Source: Knoellia sinensis KCTC 19936
GTDB lineage: Bacteria; Actinomycetota; Actinomycetes; Actinomycetales; Dermatophilaceae
Reading direction: 5' to 3'
Length of the DNA: 64,000 bases
Assembly (NCBI RefSeq): GCF_000768705.1
Contig: NZ_AVPJ01000008.1
Location: 1-64,000, forward strand
A program made the translations under genes and the position numbers. Every line of letters begins with the position of its first letter. Positions within the stretch are counted from its first letter, which is position 1. Below the pieces are notes generated by a model. That model saw only the letters and a list, made by a program, of their open reading frames with translations, had not been told where the DNA came from and ran no database searches. Positions 8,197-17,245 of this stretch are shown here, piece after piece.

Positions 8197-9275
8197 CAGG
8201 GCTGCTCCCCGCCCGGTGAACTCGCCTGTGCCGCAATGACACCGGCCCGCCGTGTCACTGCAACTCGACCGGGCGCATGCACGGCTCCTTGTCCGTGCCA
8301 GTTCGTGATCAGGGCGTCGCACGCCTCCGTATGCCGTGCGCTCACCTGCCCTGCCGGCGCACCTGCCGAGATGAGGAGCCTTCTCCAGACCCGGGTCCGG
8401 ACGGCCCGGGGCAGGACCTTGAACGCCGCAACGTCCCACGGCCCGGCGCCGAGTTCCAACACGGCCTCGTCGGCCATCGCGTCGAGGGCGTCGGCGTCCT
8501 CACGAAGCTGATCGGCCGAACGCCCCAGTGCCGCAACGACTCCGGGCCCGAGGTCGGCCTCAAGGTCGGCGATGGCTCGCCGTGTCCGAACACGTGTGAA
8601 GGCCGGATCGTCGTTCATCGGGTCCTCCCACCAGGACACCCCTTCCGCATCCAACGACTCGCGGCATTCGAGGCGGGTCACTCCGAGAAGGGGTCGTCGG
8701 AAGATGCCGCGGGCGGACGGCATACCGGAGAGGGAACGGGCACCGGACCCGCGAACGAGACCGAGGAGCACCTGTTCGGCCTGGTCGTCGAGGGTGTGAC
8801 CCAGCAGGACCACCGCGGCGCCGAGCCGCTCTGCTGCACCGGTCAACGCGGCATACCGGGCATCCCGCGCGGCGGCCTCAAGCCCAGAACCGCTCTCCGA
8901 CACCGCAGCTCGCTCGACCACGACTGGATCCAGTCCGAGGTCACGGCAGCGTTGGGCCGTGAGTTCGGCAACCTGGGCCGACCCGACCTGCAGGCCGTGG
9001 TCGACGACGACAGCCCCACCCCGCCACGGGGCATGCCGCTGCTGGTGTGCGACCGCCTCCGCGAGCGCCATGGAGTCCCCACCACCCGAGCACGCCACCA
9101 GCACCAGAGGTCTTCCCCCCGTACCGAACTCACCCAATTGGACGGTTGGGGACACGACCCGCCCGTCCCCAACCGTCCAATTGGGTGAGTTCGGTACGGG
9201 ACCGGGTGAGAGGTCTGCGAGAGCCGCGCGGACGGCATACCGGATCTTTGCCGTGGAGGGATGCGGACCGGACAC
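8196..9275 (-). CDS. tilS: tRNA(Ile)-lysidine synthetase carrying a palindrome-encoded insertion
   Basis: A 359-residue enzyme that converts the wobble cytidine of the AUA-reading tRNA-Ile to lysidine using ATP and lysine. The PP-loop SGGGDS is at residues 63-68, and HTLDDQAEQ later in the N-terminal domain is a family hallmark. GTG 9275 is the likely start; GTG/ATG codons up to 9305 remain possible. Residues 26-53, just before the strand leading to the PP-loop, are encoded entirely by a perfect 83-bp palindrome (9118-9200) and match nothing expected in TilS. The reading frame stays open through it. The gene lies 40 bases after the zincin gene and is coupled to the regulator downstream. Confidence 0.92.
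   Translation of the reverse strand: MSGPHPSTAKIRYAVRAALADLSPGPVPNSPNWTVGDGRVVSPTVQLGEFGTGGRPLVLVACSGGGDSMALAEAVAHQQRHAPWRGGAVVVDHGLQVGSAQVAELTAQRCRDLGLDPVVVERAAVSESGSGLEAAARDARYAALTGAAERLGAAVVLLGHTLDDQAEQVLLGLVRGSGARSLSGMPSARGIFRRPLLGVTRLECRESLDAEGVSWWEDPMNDDPAFTRVRTRRAIADLEADLGPGVVAALGRSADQLREDADALDAMADEAVLELGAGPWDVAAFKVLPRAVRTRVWRRLLISAGAPAGQVSARHTEACDALITNWHGQGAVHAPGRVAVTRRAGVIAAQASSPGGEQP
9118..9200. repeat. perfect 36-bp-arm palindromic element inside tilS
   Basis: Arms 9118-9153 and 9165-9200 are exact reverse complements with an 11-base loop. Each arm contains GTACCGAACTCACCCAATTG followed by GACGG, a core that recurs twice as a direct repeat at 44408-44500. The element lies within the tilS coding region and is translated on the minus strand. 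No target-site duplication or transposase is visible, which suggests a non-autonomous REP-like or small inverted-repeat element. Confidence 0.95.
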
Positions 9276-9315
9276 GGCCCCAGCCTGCCAGCCACGGCCG
9301 GCCACGCAACCGCAC

Positions 9316-10368
9316 TCAGCCGTGGACGCGCGTCACCCAGGCAGCCGGGTCGGTGATCTCGAGCGGCTTCGGGAGCGTCTCGGGCGAGGTCCAGACGGCG
9401 TTGAAGCCCTCGACGCCCACGCGCTCCTGGACGCCGCGGACGAACGCTGCGCCGTCCTTGTACTGACGCATCTTGGCCTCGAGCCCCAGGAGCCGCCGCA
9501 ACACCTTGTCGACCGCGCCGGCGCCCTTGCGTCGCTCGGTGAACTTCGCGCGGATCTCGGCGACAGTCGGGATGTGCGCCGGCCCCACGTCATCCATGAC
9601 GACGTCGGCGTGGCCCTCGAGGAGCGACATGACGGCCGTGAGCTCGGCGAGCTTGGCACGCTGCTCAGGCGTCGTCACGAGGTCCGTGATGCCACCGGAG
9701 CCGCTGCTGAACAGCTCGGGAAGCTTCTCGGTGATGCGCTTGGTGAGCTCCTGCACGCGCTCCTGATCGGGCGCCATGTCGGTCGCGAGCTGGCGCGCCT
9801 CAGTGATCATGTGGTCACGCAGCCACGGGACCGCGGTGAACTGCACCCGGTGCGTCTCCTCGTGCATGCAGACCCAGGCGCGGAAGTCCTCGGGGTCGAC
9901 GCCCAGCTCGCGCTGCACCTGGAGCAGGTTCGGAGCGACGAGCAGGAGCGCCGGCGTCCCGCCGGGCGCCAGGTCGTACTGGCCCAGGACCTTGCTCGAC
10001 ATGAACGCGAGCAGCGCACCTGCCTCCGCGCCGGTGACCTTGCCGCCGATCGAGGCGGCGATGCCGTTCGGAGCCGCGGCCGTCCCCCGCTTGGTCATGA
10101 TCTGCTCGAACGCCGGCCCGAGCATGGCGCCCATGGAGTCGGCGTTCATCGCGATCCACGTCGGGCGGTCGACGATCAGGGCATCGGGTGCGTCGTCGGG
10201 CGTCTGCAGCCGGGAGGTCTCCGCCACCGGTCCGTGGGCGCGCCGCGCCGCCTCGCGGATCGCCCCGACCTCCGCGGCCGCTTCATCGGCCGAGACGCTC
10301 GGCCCGGCGGCGACGAGAGTCCTCCCGGTGGTCTTGGCGAATTCCCAATCGACGTAGGTCGTGCTCAC
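9316..10368 (-). CDS. zinc-dependent metalloprotease-like protein (DUF2342 / zincin family)
   Basis: A 350-residue protein of the actinobacterial family annotated as coenzyme F420 biosynthesis-associated or zincin-like. A metalloprotease-type HEETH motif (MHEETHRVQF, near residue 187) would supply two histidine zinc ligands and the catalytic glutamate. It has no signal peptide, so it should be cytoplasmic. GTG 10368 is chosen because AGGAGG precedes it by 4 bases and its GTGA overlaps the dacB stop; a longer form from 10392 would overlap dacB further. It sits in the conserved position between dacB and tilS. The physiological substrate is not known. Confidence 0.88.
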   Translation of the reverse strand: MSTTYVDWEFAKTTGRTLVAAGPSVSADEAAAEVGAIREAARRAHGPVAETSRLQTPDDAPDALIVDRPTWIAMNADSMGAMLGPAFEQIMTKRGTAAAPNGIAASIGGKVTGAEAGALLAFMSSKVLGQYDLAPGGTPALLLVAPNLLQVQRELGVDPEDFRAWVCMHEETHRVQFTAVPWLRDHMITEARQLATDMAPDQERVQELTKRITEKLPELFSSGSGGITDLVTTPEQRAKLAELTAVMSLLEGHADVVMDDVGPAHIPTVAEIRAKFTERRKGAGAVDKVLRRLLGLEAKMRQYKDGAAFVRGVQERVGVEGFNAVWTSPETLPKPLEITDPAAWVTRVHG

Positions 10369-11849
10369 GTGCCCTCCTGACGGCAACCGCACTTGGTCAA
10401 GGCGGTGACGAACCGATCCAACGCCTTGCGCGCTCCCAGCGTTCCCGACGTTGCCGGAACCTTGTCCGCAAGGATGACGAACGTCAGGAGACGCCCGTCG
10501 GCGTCGACGGTCGTTCCGGCCAGGCTCGAGATGCCTCTGAGCGTTCCCGTCTTTGCCCTCGGTATGCCGGCCACGGCCCGGGTCTCGTTGCTGCGGTAGC
10601 GATCGTGGAGACTGCCGCTCAACCCTGCCACGGGGAACGTCGCGACCGCCCGGCGGAACTCGGGGAGGTCACCCGTGGCGGCCCGTCCGAGGAGTTCGGA
10701 CAGGGAACTGGCGGTCAGTGCCTGGCCTGGCGAGAGACCACTGGCGTCGAGGATGCGCAGCCCGTCTGTGGGTATGCCGGCCGCACCGAGGGTCGACACG
10801 AGGAACTGCCCGGGCCCGCTCGGTGCGGCGGGAGACTCACCGGCCGCGACCATCGCCTGGCGGACGAGGTTCTCGGTGAGGGCGTTGTCGCTGAGGGCCA
10901 TGGCCACGCCGAGGTGCTCGCCGTAGGTCGCTGACTCGACGGACCCGAGCTCGGTGGCTCCCTGCGGAGCCGCCGTGCCGGCACCCCGCACCGGCAGAAC
11001 GGTCGTCTTGTGTCCATCCGCCGTGAGCGCAGCGGCGAAGGCCTTGGCGACGCCGGCCTCGGGGTTGGACGGTGGCTTCTTGCCGGGAACGGCACGCTGC
11101 GAGACGAGGTCCAGCATCGACACGGCCTGCGAGAAGCCGGCCGCGACATCTTCTGGCTTCCACGTGGTGGGGTGGCGAGGTCCGGCGGCGTAGGTCGCGT
11201 CGACGCGGAGGGTCACCGGCCCGACTCCACGGGCGGTGAGGGCCTCCGCCACCTGGTCGGCGAGCGTGGTGAGACCCGCGTGGCCCTCGACCGAGGTGGG
11301 ATCGGACCGCCCCTCGGTGAGGAGGGTGTCTCCGCCGGCGACGAGGACGATCTCGTTCGGAGCGTCACCCGTGACGACCTTGGTGGTCATGCGCGCGTCG
11401 AGGTCGACGTGCTCGCTCACGGCGAAGGCGCTGAGGACCTTGAGGGTCGAGGCGGGCGCACGTGGGACATCCGGTGACACGGCATACAACTCCTCGCCGG
11501 TCACGCCGTCCCGGACGCTGATGCCGACGCTGGGACCCAGCCATGGGTCCTTGGCGAGCGCGGCGAGGGCCGTGGTGAGACCTGCGGACGTCGGGCCGGT
11601 CCCCGCCACCCCCGCGGACGGATCGGCGCTCGGCGACACCGCGGGGTCGGCACTGGGAAGCGCAGCCCACGTGGGGCTCGCGGTGGCCGTGCCGGTCGGC
11701 GTCGGCGGTGCGACGGGGGCCCCGTCATAGGTGAGGATGCCGGGCGCGAGGTCGACGACGTCGGCAGCGGCATAGCCGACACCTCCCACGAGAAGGCACG
11801 TGACCCCCGCCACAACTGCCCGTCGCACGCTCAACCCCTTTCGACGCAT
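10365..11849 (-). CDS. dacB: D-alanyl-D-alanine carboxypeptidase/endopeptidase (PBP4, family S13)
   Basis: A 494-residue class C low-molecular-weight penicillin-binding protein that trims or cleaves peptidoglycan cross-links outside the membrane. An N-terminal basic segment and hydrophobic stretch (residues 9-29) form a signal or anchor, followed by a Pro/Thr/Ala-rich linker up to about residue 90. The three active-site motifs are present: STLK at 134-137 (Ser134 nucleophile), SDN near residue 330 and KTG near 445. The start at ATG 11849 gives this N-terminus. It is divergent from ppa, with 66 bases between, and overlaps the zincin gene by 4 bases. Confidence 0.95.
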   Translation of the reverse strand: MRRKGLSVRRAVVAGVTCLLVGGVGYAAADVVDLAPGILTYDGAPVAPPTPTGTATASPTWAALPSADPAVSPSADPSAGVAGTGPTSAGLTTALAALAKDPWLGPSVGISVRDGVTGEELYAVSPDVPRAPASTLKVLSAFAVSEHVDLDARMTTKVVTGDAPNEIVLVAGGDTLLTEGRSDPTSVEGHAGLTTLADQVAEALTARGVGPVTLRVDATYAAGPRHPTTWKPEDVAAGFSQAVSMLDLVSQRAVPGKKPPSNPEAGVAKAFAAALTADGHKTTVLPVRGAGTAAPQGATELGSVESATYGEHLGVAMALSDNALTENLVRQAMVAAGESPAAPSGPGQFLVSTLGAAGIPTDGLRILDASGLSPGQALTASSLSELLGRAATGDLPEFRRAVATFPVAGLSGSLHDRYRSNETRAVAGIPRAKTGTLRGISSLAGTTVDADGRLLTFVILADKVPATSGTLGARKALDRFVTALTKCGCRQEGT

Positions 11850-11915
11850 CCGTCCGGATGCGGGACACTGATCCCCGAGCGTAGGTCATCCGTATAGATC
11901 TGAAAGGCCACCACC

Positions 11916-12578
11916 GTGGAGTTCGACGTCACGATCGAGATCCCCAAGGGACACAAGAACAAGTACGAAGTGGATCACGAGACGGGGCGTATCCGCCTCG
12001 ACCGGATGCTCTTCACCTCGATGGCGTACCCGTCGGACTACGGCTACGTCGAGGACAGCCTCGGCGAGGACGGCGACCCGCTGGACGCCCTCGTGCTGCT
12101 CGACGAGCCGACCTGGCCCGGCTGCCTCGTCGCGGTGCGCCCCATCGGCATGTTCCACATGCGTGACGAGGCCGGCGGCGACGACAAGATCCTGTGCATC
12201 CCGGCGGGCGACCCGCGCAAGGCGCACATCACCGAGCTCGAGCACATCAACGAGTTCGATCGCCTCGAGATCCAGCACTTCTTCGAGACCTACAAGGACC
12301 TCGAGCCCGGCAAGTCCGTCGAGGGCGCGCACTGGGCCGGTCGTGAGGACGCCGAGCGCACCATCAGGGAAGCGCTCCAGCGCGCGAAGGACAACGGCGT
12401 GAGCACGGCCCGCTGGCGCATGCCGGCCGGTCACGAGTCCGACGGCCATGCGCCGTCGTTCGAGGAAGGTCACGAGTCCGCTGCCCGCACCGAGGAGGAG
12501 CACGCTCACGCGGCCGCGAAGGCCAAGGAAGAGCTGGCCACCAAGGAGAACCCGCTCAGCGACTCCCCCGACGCCTGA
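11916..12578 (+). CDS. ppa: inorganic pyrophosphatase with a His/Glu/Ala-rich tail
   Basis: A soluble family I pyrophosphatase of 220 residues that hydrolyses pyrophosphate and so pulls biosynthetic reactions forward. The signature aspartates are in DGDPLD (Asp52, Asp54 and Asp57). The core ends near residue 165, the usual family length; about 55 further residues are rich in His, Glu and Ala (for example [13 protein letters not shown]) and look like a disordered or helical, possibly metal-binding, extension. The GTG start at 11916 follows GAAAGG. The window also encodes a membrane pyrophosphatase (60086-62584), so the cell has two routes for pyrophosphate use. Confidence 0.95.
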   Translation: MEFDVTIEIPKGHKNKYEVDHETGRIRLDRMLFTSMAYPSDYGYVEDSLGEDGDPLDALVLLDEPTWPGCLVAVRPIGMFHMRDEAGGDDKILCIPAGDPRKAHITELEHINEFDRLEIQHFFETYKDLEPGKSVEGAHWAGREDAERTIREALQRAKDNGVSTARWRMPAGHESDGHAPSFEEGHESAARTEEEHAHAAAKAKEELATKENPLSDSPDA

Positions 12579-12593
12579 GTTCACCCAGACAAC

Positions 12594-12644
12594 GACGACG
12601 TATGCCGTGTGCGCACCTTGGGTGCCCACACGGCATACGTCGTC
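12594..12644. terminator. bidirectional terminator built from the GTATGCC word
   Basis: Arms 12594-12611 and 12627-12644 are an exact 18-bp inverted repeat containing CGTATGCCGTGTG, with a further GCACC/GGTGC pairing inside, giving a long hairpin with a tiny loop. It lies between the convergent ppa (ends 12578) and the secreted protein gene (ends 12661). Short T-containing tracts follow the stem on the plus side (GTCTCTTGAGCTC). Placement and stem length support termination in both directions. Confidence 0.8.
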
Positions 12645-12660
12645 TCTTGAGCTCTGTCAG

Positions 12661-13203
12661 TCACGAGCAGGTGAAGATCTCCCGGGAGACGACCGGAGCG
12701 CCCTTGGCGTTGACGGTCCACTTGCCGGAGAGCTGGAGCAGCAGCGCCGAGCCGTCCGTGCCCTTGAGCGGAAGGCGCAACCGGAACTGGCCGACCCTGA
12801 GGATGTCGTCGCCGGTCTCGGGGTCGACGCCAGTGATGATCGCGTTGAGCTTCTCGCGGTAGGTGCCGGAGTAGGTGGGCAGCGAGGGGTCATCAGGGAT
12901 GAGCTCGACGAACCCGTCCACGACGCCGTTGACGTGGAACTCGCCTTCGACCTGGCCACCGGGCGGGACGTGCACGCGATAGCCACCGGTGCGAACCTCG
13001 TGGAACGTTGTCGCCCAGTCGCCGCAGAAGTTGTCCTCGGCGGCCAGGTGTTCCGTGCCGTCGAAGGCGGCATCGACGAACTGGTGCTCCGCCCGCTGGG
13101 GCGCTGCAGTCGCGGTGGCGGGGGTCAGCGCGACGGCCGCAATCAGGGCGACGCCGAGAGCGGAGGCGAGGCTGGAGACTCTGGACGTGCGGTGGGTCAA
13201 CAT
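12661..13203 (-). CDS. secreted protein of unknown function
   Basis: A 180-residue exported protein. A signal peptide with basic start, hydrophobic core and AXA site (ATATAAPQ, cleavage near residue 34) is clear, and AAGGAG stands 7 bases before the ATG at 13203. The mature part contains two cysteines (one in DNFCGDW, one in the last residues, FTCS) that could form a disulfide, and a mostly beta-strand pattern. I recognise no catalytic motif. Similar small secreted beta proteins occur in actinobacteria, but without named function. Convergent with ppa. Confidence 0.75.
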   Translation of the reverse strand: MLTHRTSRVSSLASALGVALIAAVALTPATATAAPQRAEHQFVDAAFDGTEHLAAEDNFCGDWATTFHEVRTGGYRVHVPPGGQVEGEFHVNGVVDGFVELIPDDPSLPTYSGTYREKLNAIITGVDPETGDDILRVGQFRLRLPLKGTDGSALLLQLSGKWTVNAKGAPVVSREIFTCS

Positions 13204-13273
13204 GGTCGTGCTCCTTCGTGGTGGTGATCAGTCCCGGTGAGTTGTCCTCATCGGTGGTGTGGTGCGTCGAGGG

Positions 13274-13731
13274 TCAGCCGACGACGCACAGGAACGCGCC
13301 CGCCGTGAAGGCGAGCAGCCCGAGCACGAGTCCGATGGTCGACCTGGCTGACAGTGAGCCGACCCGGCGCCGGTACTCCAGCGCGAGCCCTGCTGCCGTG
13401 AGACCGAACACGAGCGGCCAGCCGGACCAGAAGGCCCAACCAGTGACGAGGGCAGCGATCCCGAGTCCGAGCGCGACGTGCTCGAGCCGCGTTGGCTGCC
13501 CGTTCCACGCCCATCGGCCGAGGGCGACCGCCAGAACGACGGCTGCGGCCACGACACCGATGTAGCCGAGGATTTCGCCGTGCTGATCGGCGGGGAGTCG
13601 GGTTCATTCCCGCCCGGGTCGAACCTGTAGTTGATCGACATCGTGACGCCGAAGACGGCGGCGCCGACGAGAGACGTGACGAATGGGCTGAGCGCCGAGA
13701 TCTGGCTGGGGCGAGTGGCTGCGATGGTCAT
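13274..13731 (-). pseudogene. frameshifted small membrane protein
   Basis: From ATG 13731 (preceded by GGAGG at spacing 5) the frame reads MTIAATRPS, a membrane segment and MSINYRFDPGGNEPDSP; at the CCCC run (plus-strand GGGG at 13592-13595) continuity passes to the neighbouring frame, ADQHGEILGYIGVV, followed by three or four hydrophobic segments ending at 13274. Adding one C would restore a single protein of about 152 residues with five membrane segments. Without it the second half has no good start. Possible explanations are a real mutation, slippage in the C-run, or a sequencing error. Function unknown. Confidence 0.6.
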
Positions 13732-13892
13732 GACGACCTCCGATCGGGGCAGGTGCTGGGACGCATCCAGCACAGCGCGGGGCGGAATCCGGGACCAGCG
13801 CCGGGCGTCACGGACTGCCCGGGAGGATGTCCCGGCCGCCCAAGGACTCCAGCCCCCTGACAGGACGCCCTGTCGAGGTTCACACTCGGGAC

Positions 13893-15893
13893 ATGGAGGC
13901 CCCACGGTCCCCGACCACGACACCTGTGCGGGTGGCTTGGCTGCTCGCGGCGGGCTCGCTGGTGCTCGTCGCCGCAGCCCCGCTGTTCCTGCTGGGCGAG
14001 GTCATGGACAGGCCCGGAGTTCACGGCGAGAACGCGCCAGGTGAGCACGTCACCTTCGTTGTCATCGTCGCGGCCTTCACGCTGTCGGGGGCGTGGCTCG
14101 TGCGAGCCAGACCCCGCAATCCGATCGGGTGGATCCTGCTGGCCAGTGGAGTGCTCCAGGCCGTGCAGCGGAGCACGGAGCTCTACGGGACGAGAGCAGT
14201 GACAGATCCCGACCAGTCGCTGCCGCTCGGCCTGACTGCGCTGTGGGTGGCGTCGTGGACCTGGATGCCATCGTTGCTCATCGTGGTGGCGGTGCTCCCC
14301 GGCCTCTATCCATCCGGCCGGCCGGCATCGCGCCTCTGGGTCTGGCAGATCCGACTGGCTGCGACCGCGATTGCCCTGGTGGCCCTTGCCGTCATGACCA
14401 CCCAGGGCGGCGTCGATGACGCGGTCGACGGCACCCGTTTGCCGTGGGACCTGCCGGCTTGGTGGCCGTGGGTCGTCGGCATTCTCGCGGCGGCCAGCCT
14501 CGCTGTCGCCGTGGCCATCGCCGTCGTTGGCACCCTCGTTCGAGTCGTGCGCGCCACGTCACCGGAGCGACAGCAGCTCCTCCTGCTCCTCGTCGCGATC
14601 ACGGCGATGGTCGGCACCGTCTTCCTGCCCTTGGAGTTCGTGTTCCCTGTGGCCTACGCCGCCGTACCCGTCGCGGTCATGGTCGGGGTTCTGCGCTACC
14701 GGTTGCTCGGCATCGAGGTCGCTCTGCGCAAGACCCTGCTCTATGTCCCGTTGACGTTGATGATCGCGCTGATCATCGGAGGGACGACGACGGTGCTGGC
14801 TCGACTACTGCCCGACGGACCACTCGCCCTGCTGATCGGCTCGGGAGTCGTCGCAGCGCTGTTCTTCCCCATATCGGGGTTCCTCCGACGAGGCGTCGAC
14901 CGGTTCATCCTCGGAGGCCGGGCCGACCCACTCGGAGCGGTCACGCGGGTGACCAGCGATGTGGAGTCCTCGGGCCACGACCCGGTCGCGTCGATGCTGG
15001 ACGCGGTCACGGCGGCGACCGGAGCCACCTACGCCACGGTGACCGACGCGTCCGGAGCGGTGCTGGCGGCGACCGGAGCCGAGTCCGCCTCGCTCACCGA
15101 GGCTCCTCTCCTCCACGGCGGCGACCGGCTCGGAACCCTCCGCATCGCACCGCGGAAGGGCGAGCGGAGGGTGACGGATCAGGATGCCCGCCTGGTCGCG
15201 GCCCTCGCGCCACACTTCGCCGTGGTGCTCCGCAGCCAACAACTCACGCAGGAACTGGACCGGGAACGACGCCGGGTCACCACCGCGACCCTCGCGGAGC
15301 GGGACCGGTTGCGCCGCGACTTGCATGACGGCCTCGGACCTTCCCTGTCAGGGATCGCACTGGGCATCCAGGCCGCCACCCAAAGCCTGGACCACGACCC
15401 TGCCGCCTCCCGAGTAGTGCTCGACCGCACTCGGGCCGAAGCAGAGCGGGCCGTGGCCGAGATCCGGCGAGTTCTGCAGGGCCTGCGCCCCTCCGTGCTC
15501 GACGAGCGCAGCCTGGTCGACGCACTGCACCAGGCCGCGTCATCGATGGGGTTCGGGCAGCCCGGCCACCCGCTTCTCTCGCTCGACAGCACGCCCCTCC
15601 CTGTGCTCAGGCCGGAGGTGGAGGAGACGGCCTTCCGGATCGTCGCCGAGTCGCTCAACAATGTCGCTCGGCACTCCGGTGCGGCCCACTGCACGGTGTC
15701 CTTCACCAGCACCCACGGCGATCTCCGGATCGGCATCGTCGACGATGGTCACTGGCACCAGCCGTCCTCCGAGGATGGCGTGGGGGTGCCTTCGATGCAT
15801 CGACGGGCGACCGACCTCGGCGGGCATCTCTCCGTGATCCCCGGTCCGGACGGCACGGTCGTGGAGGCCACCCTTCCGATGGAGGCGCGATGA
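13893..15893 (+). CDS. sensor histidine kinase, NarL-partner type, polytopic membrane
   Basis: A 666-residue kinase. The first 330 residues contain about eight membrane segments, which may form the sensing part; a GAF-like region (around 350-450) follows. The HisKA_3 dimerisation helix carries the phosphoacceptor His478 in DRLRRDLHDGLG, and the ATPase domain has the N-box ESLNNVARHSGA. The G1 box is altered to DDGHWH, weaker than the usual DNGxG. ATG 13893 is preferred over 13827 because the protein then begins just before its first membrane segment. The stop overlaps the response regulator start by 4 bases. Signal unknown. Confidence 0.88.
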   Translation: MEAPRSPTTTPVRVAWLLAAGSLVLVAAAPLFLLGEVMDRPGVHGENAPGEHVTFVVIVAAFTLSGAWLVRARPRNPIGWILLASGVLQAVQRSTELYGTRAVTDPDQSLPLGLTALWVASWTWMPSLLIVVAVLPGLYPSGRPASRLWVWQIRLAATAIALVALAVMTTQGGVDDAVDGTRLPWDLPAWWPWVVGILAAASLAVAVAIAVVGTLVRVVRATSPERQQLLLLLVAITAMVGTVFLPLEFVFPVAYAAVPVAVMVGVLRYRLLGIEVALRKTLLYVPLTLMIALIIGGTTTVLARLLPDGPLALLIGSGVVAALFFPISGFLRRGVDRFILGGRADPLGAVTRVTSDVESSGHDPVASMLDAVTAATGATYATVTDASGAVLAATGAESASLTEAPLLHGGDRLGTLRIAPRKGERRVTDQDARLVAALAPHFAVVLRSQQLTQELDRERRRVTTATLAERDRLRRDLHDGLGPSLSGIALGIQAATQSLDHDPAASRVVLDRTRAEAERAVAEIRRVLQGLRPSVLDERSLVDALHQAASSMGFGQPGHPLLSLDSTPLPVLRPEVEETAFRIVAESLNNVARHSGAAHCTVSFTSTHGDLRIGIVDDGHWHQPSSEDGVGVPSMHRRATDLGGHLSVIPGPDGTVVEATLPMEAR

Positions 15894-16564
15894 CCATCCG
15901 CGTCGTGGTGGCAGACGACCACCCCATGTACCGCTACGGCATCACGGCCATCCTCGGCCAGGCCGACGGGATCGACGTCGTGGCCGAGGTGGCCGATGGT
16001 GAAGCCCTGGTCAAGGCCGTCCACCAGTTCCAGCCCGATGTCGTTCTGACCGACCTCTCCATGCCGGTGCGCGATGGTGCAGCGGCTGCGGGTGCGCTGA
16101 TCTCTGCGTTCCCTGAACTGGCCGTGCTCGTCATCACGATGCACGAGGACGACGAGCATGTCTTCGCCGCGCTGCGGGCCGGTGCTCGCGGCTACCTGGT
16201 CAAGGGCGCCGACGGCGACGAGATCGTCCGAGCGGTCAGGGCGGTCGCGAACGGCGACGCGGTCTACGGCGGGCCGGTGGCGCGCCGCATCGTCGCTGCC
16301 TACTCGGGGGGAGAACGGGGATCCGTGACCGCGCGGGCCTTCCCGACCCTCACGCCCCGGGAGCGCGAGGTGCTCGAGTTGGTCGCGACCGGCTGTCGCA
16401 ACCACGAGATCGCTCGGCGCCTGTTCATGTCGGAGAAGACGGTCCGCAACCACGTGTCCCAGGTATTGCTCAAGCTGCAGGTCCCGGACCGCACCGCCGC
16501 CGCCCTCAGGGCCCACGAGGCCGGGGTCCGCGGCCCAAACCCGGGTTCAGGGGGTCGCCAGTGA
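15890..16564 (+). CDS. NarL/LuxR-type response regulator
   Basis: A 224-residue two-domain regulator. The receiver domain (1-125) has the acidic pair Asp9-Asp10, phosphoacceptor Asp55 (LTDLSMP) and a lysine in LVKGADG. The LuxR-type helix-turn-helix (about 150-215) has the LTPREREVLELVATG and NHEIARRLFMSEKTVRNHV segments. It overlaps the histidine kinase by ATGA and is surely its partner. Its targets cannot be deduced; the adjacent frameshifted membrane gene points away from the pair. The 3' end overlaps the convergent GNAT gene by 18 bases. Confidence 0.92.
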   Translation: MTIRVVVADDHPMYRYGITAILGQADGIDVVAEVADGEALVKAVHQFQPDVVLTDLSMPVRDGAAAAGALISAFPELAVLVITMHEDDEHVFAALRAGARGYLVKGADGDEIVRAVRAVANGDAVYGGPVARRIVAAYSGGERGSVTARAFPTLTPREREVLELVATGCRNHEIARRLFMSEKTVRNHVSQVLLKLQVPDRTAAALRAHEAGVRGPNPGSGGRQ

Positions 16565-17245
16565 ACGTCGCTGGTGGCCTCCGGCGTCGAAGTTGGCGGG
16601 ATCGAGCCAGGCCTCATGCGCGGCCCGCACCCGCGGCCACTCCTCGCCGATCACCGAGAACCAGTCGGTGTCGCGGTTCCGTCCCTGCGTGACCATGTGG
16701 TTGCGGAAGCGACCCTCCTGCGTGAACCCGAGTCGCAGCGCGGCACGTCGGGACGGCTCGTTGAGGCTGTCGCACTTCCACTCGAAACGGCGGTAGCCCA
16801 GGTCGTCGAACGCGTGCTTCATGAGCAGGTGGATGGACTCGGTGGCCGCGCGCGTGCGCTGGAGCACCGAGCCATAGAGCACGCCCGCGACCTCCACCTG
16901 CCCGGTCCGAGGGTCGATCCGCTGGAACGACGCGATCCCGGTGGCCTTCCCGGCCCGCTCCCCCTCGAGCGGGATCAGCGCACAGGTTGGATGCGCCTCA
17001 GCGGTGGCCGCCAGGTGCATCCACAAGGTTGCGAGCGACGTGGGCTTCGGGATGGGCCGATAGGTCCACAGGGCACCGTCGCCCTCACCGCACACGGCTG
17101 CGAAGAGGTCGGAGTAGTGCACCGAGTCCAGCGGGACCACACGGACATAGCGCCCGTCCAGCCGCACCGCCTCCGCAACCGGACGCCGCCCCCAGCCCGG
17201 CACCACGTCACCCACCGACTGACCGAACTCGTTCACCTCGGTCAC
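16547..17245 (-). CDS. GNAT acetyltransferase, RimJ/RimL type
   Basis: A 232-residue protein with the GNAT fold of the RimJ/RimL branch: an N-terminal acceptor half, then a strand-helix run with the acetyl-CoA-binding region around residues 120-150, and the motif SLNEPSRRAALRLGFTQEG (near 170-188) typical of this group. These enzymes acetylate N-termini or small molecules; the substrate here is unknown. The ATG at 17245 overlaps the preceding PNPOx-like gene by 4 bases, so the two form an operon. Convergent overlap with the response regulator gene is short. Confidence 0.88.
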   Translation of the reverse strand: MTEVNEFGQSVGDVVPGWGRRPVAEAVRLDGRYVRVVPLDSVHYSDLFAAVCGEGDGALWTYRPIPKPTSLATLWMHLAATAEAHPTCALIPLEGERAGKATGIASFQRIDPRTGQVEVAGVLYGSVLQRTRAATESIHLLMKHAFDDLGYRRFEWKCDSLNEPSRRAALRLGFTQEGRFRNHMVTQGRNRDTDWFSVIGEEWPRVRAAHEAWLDPANFDAGGHQRRSLATP

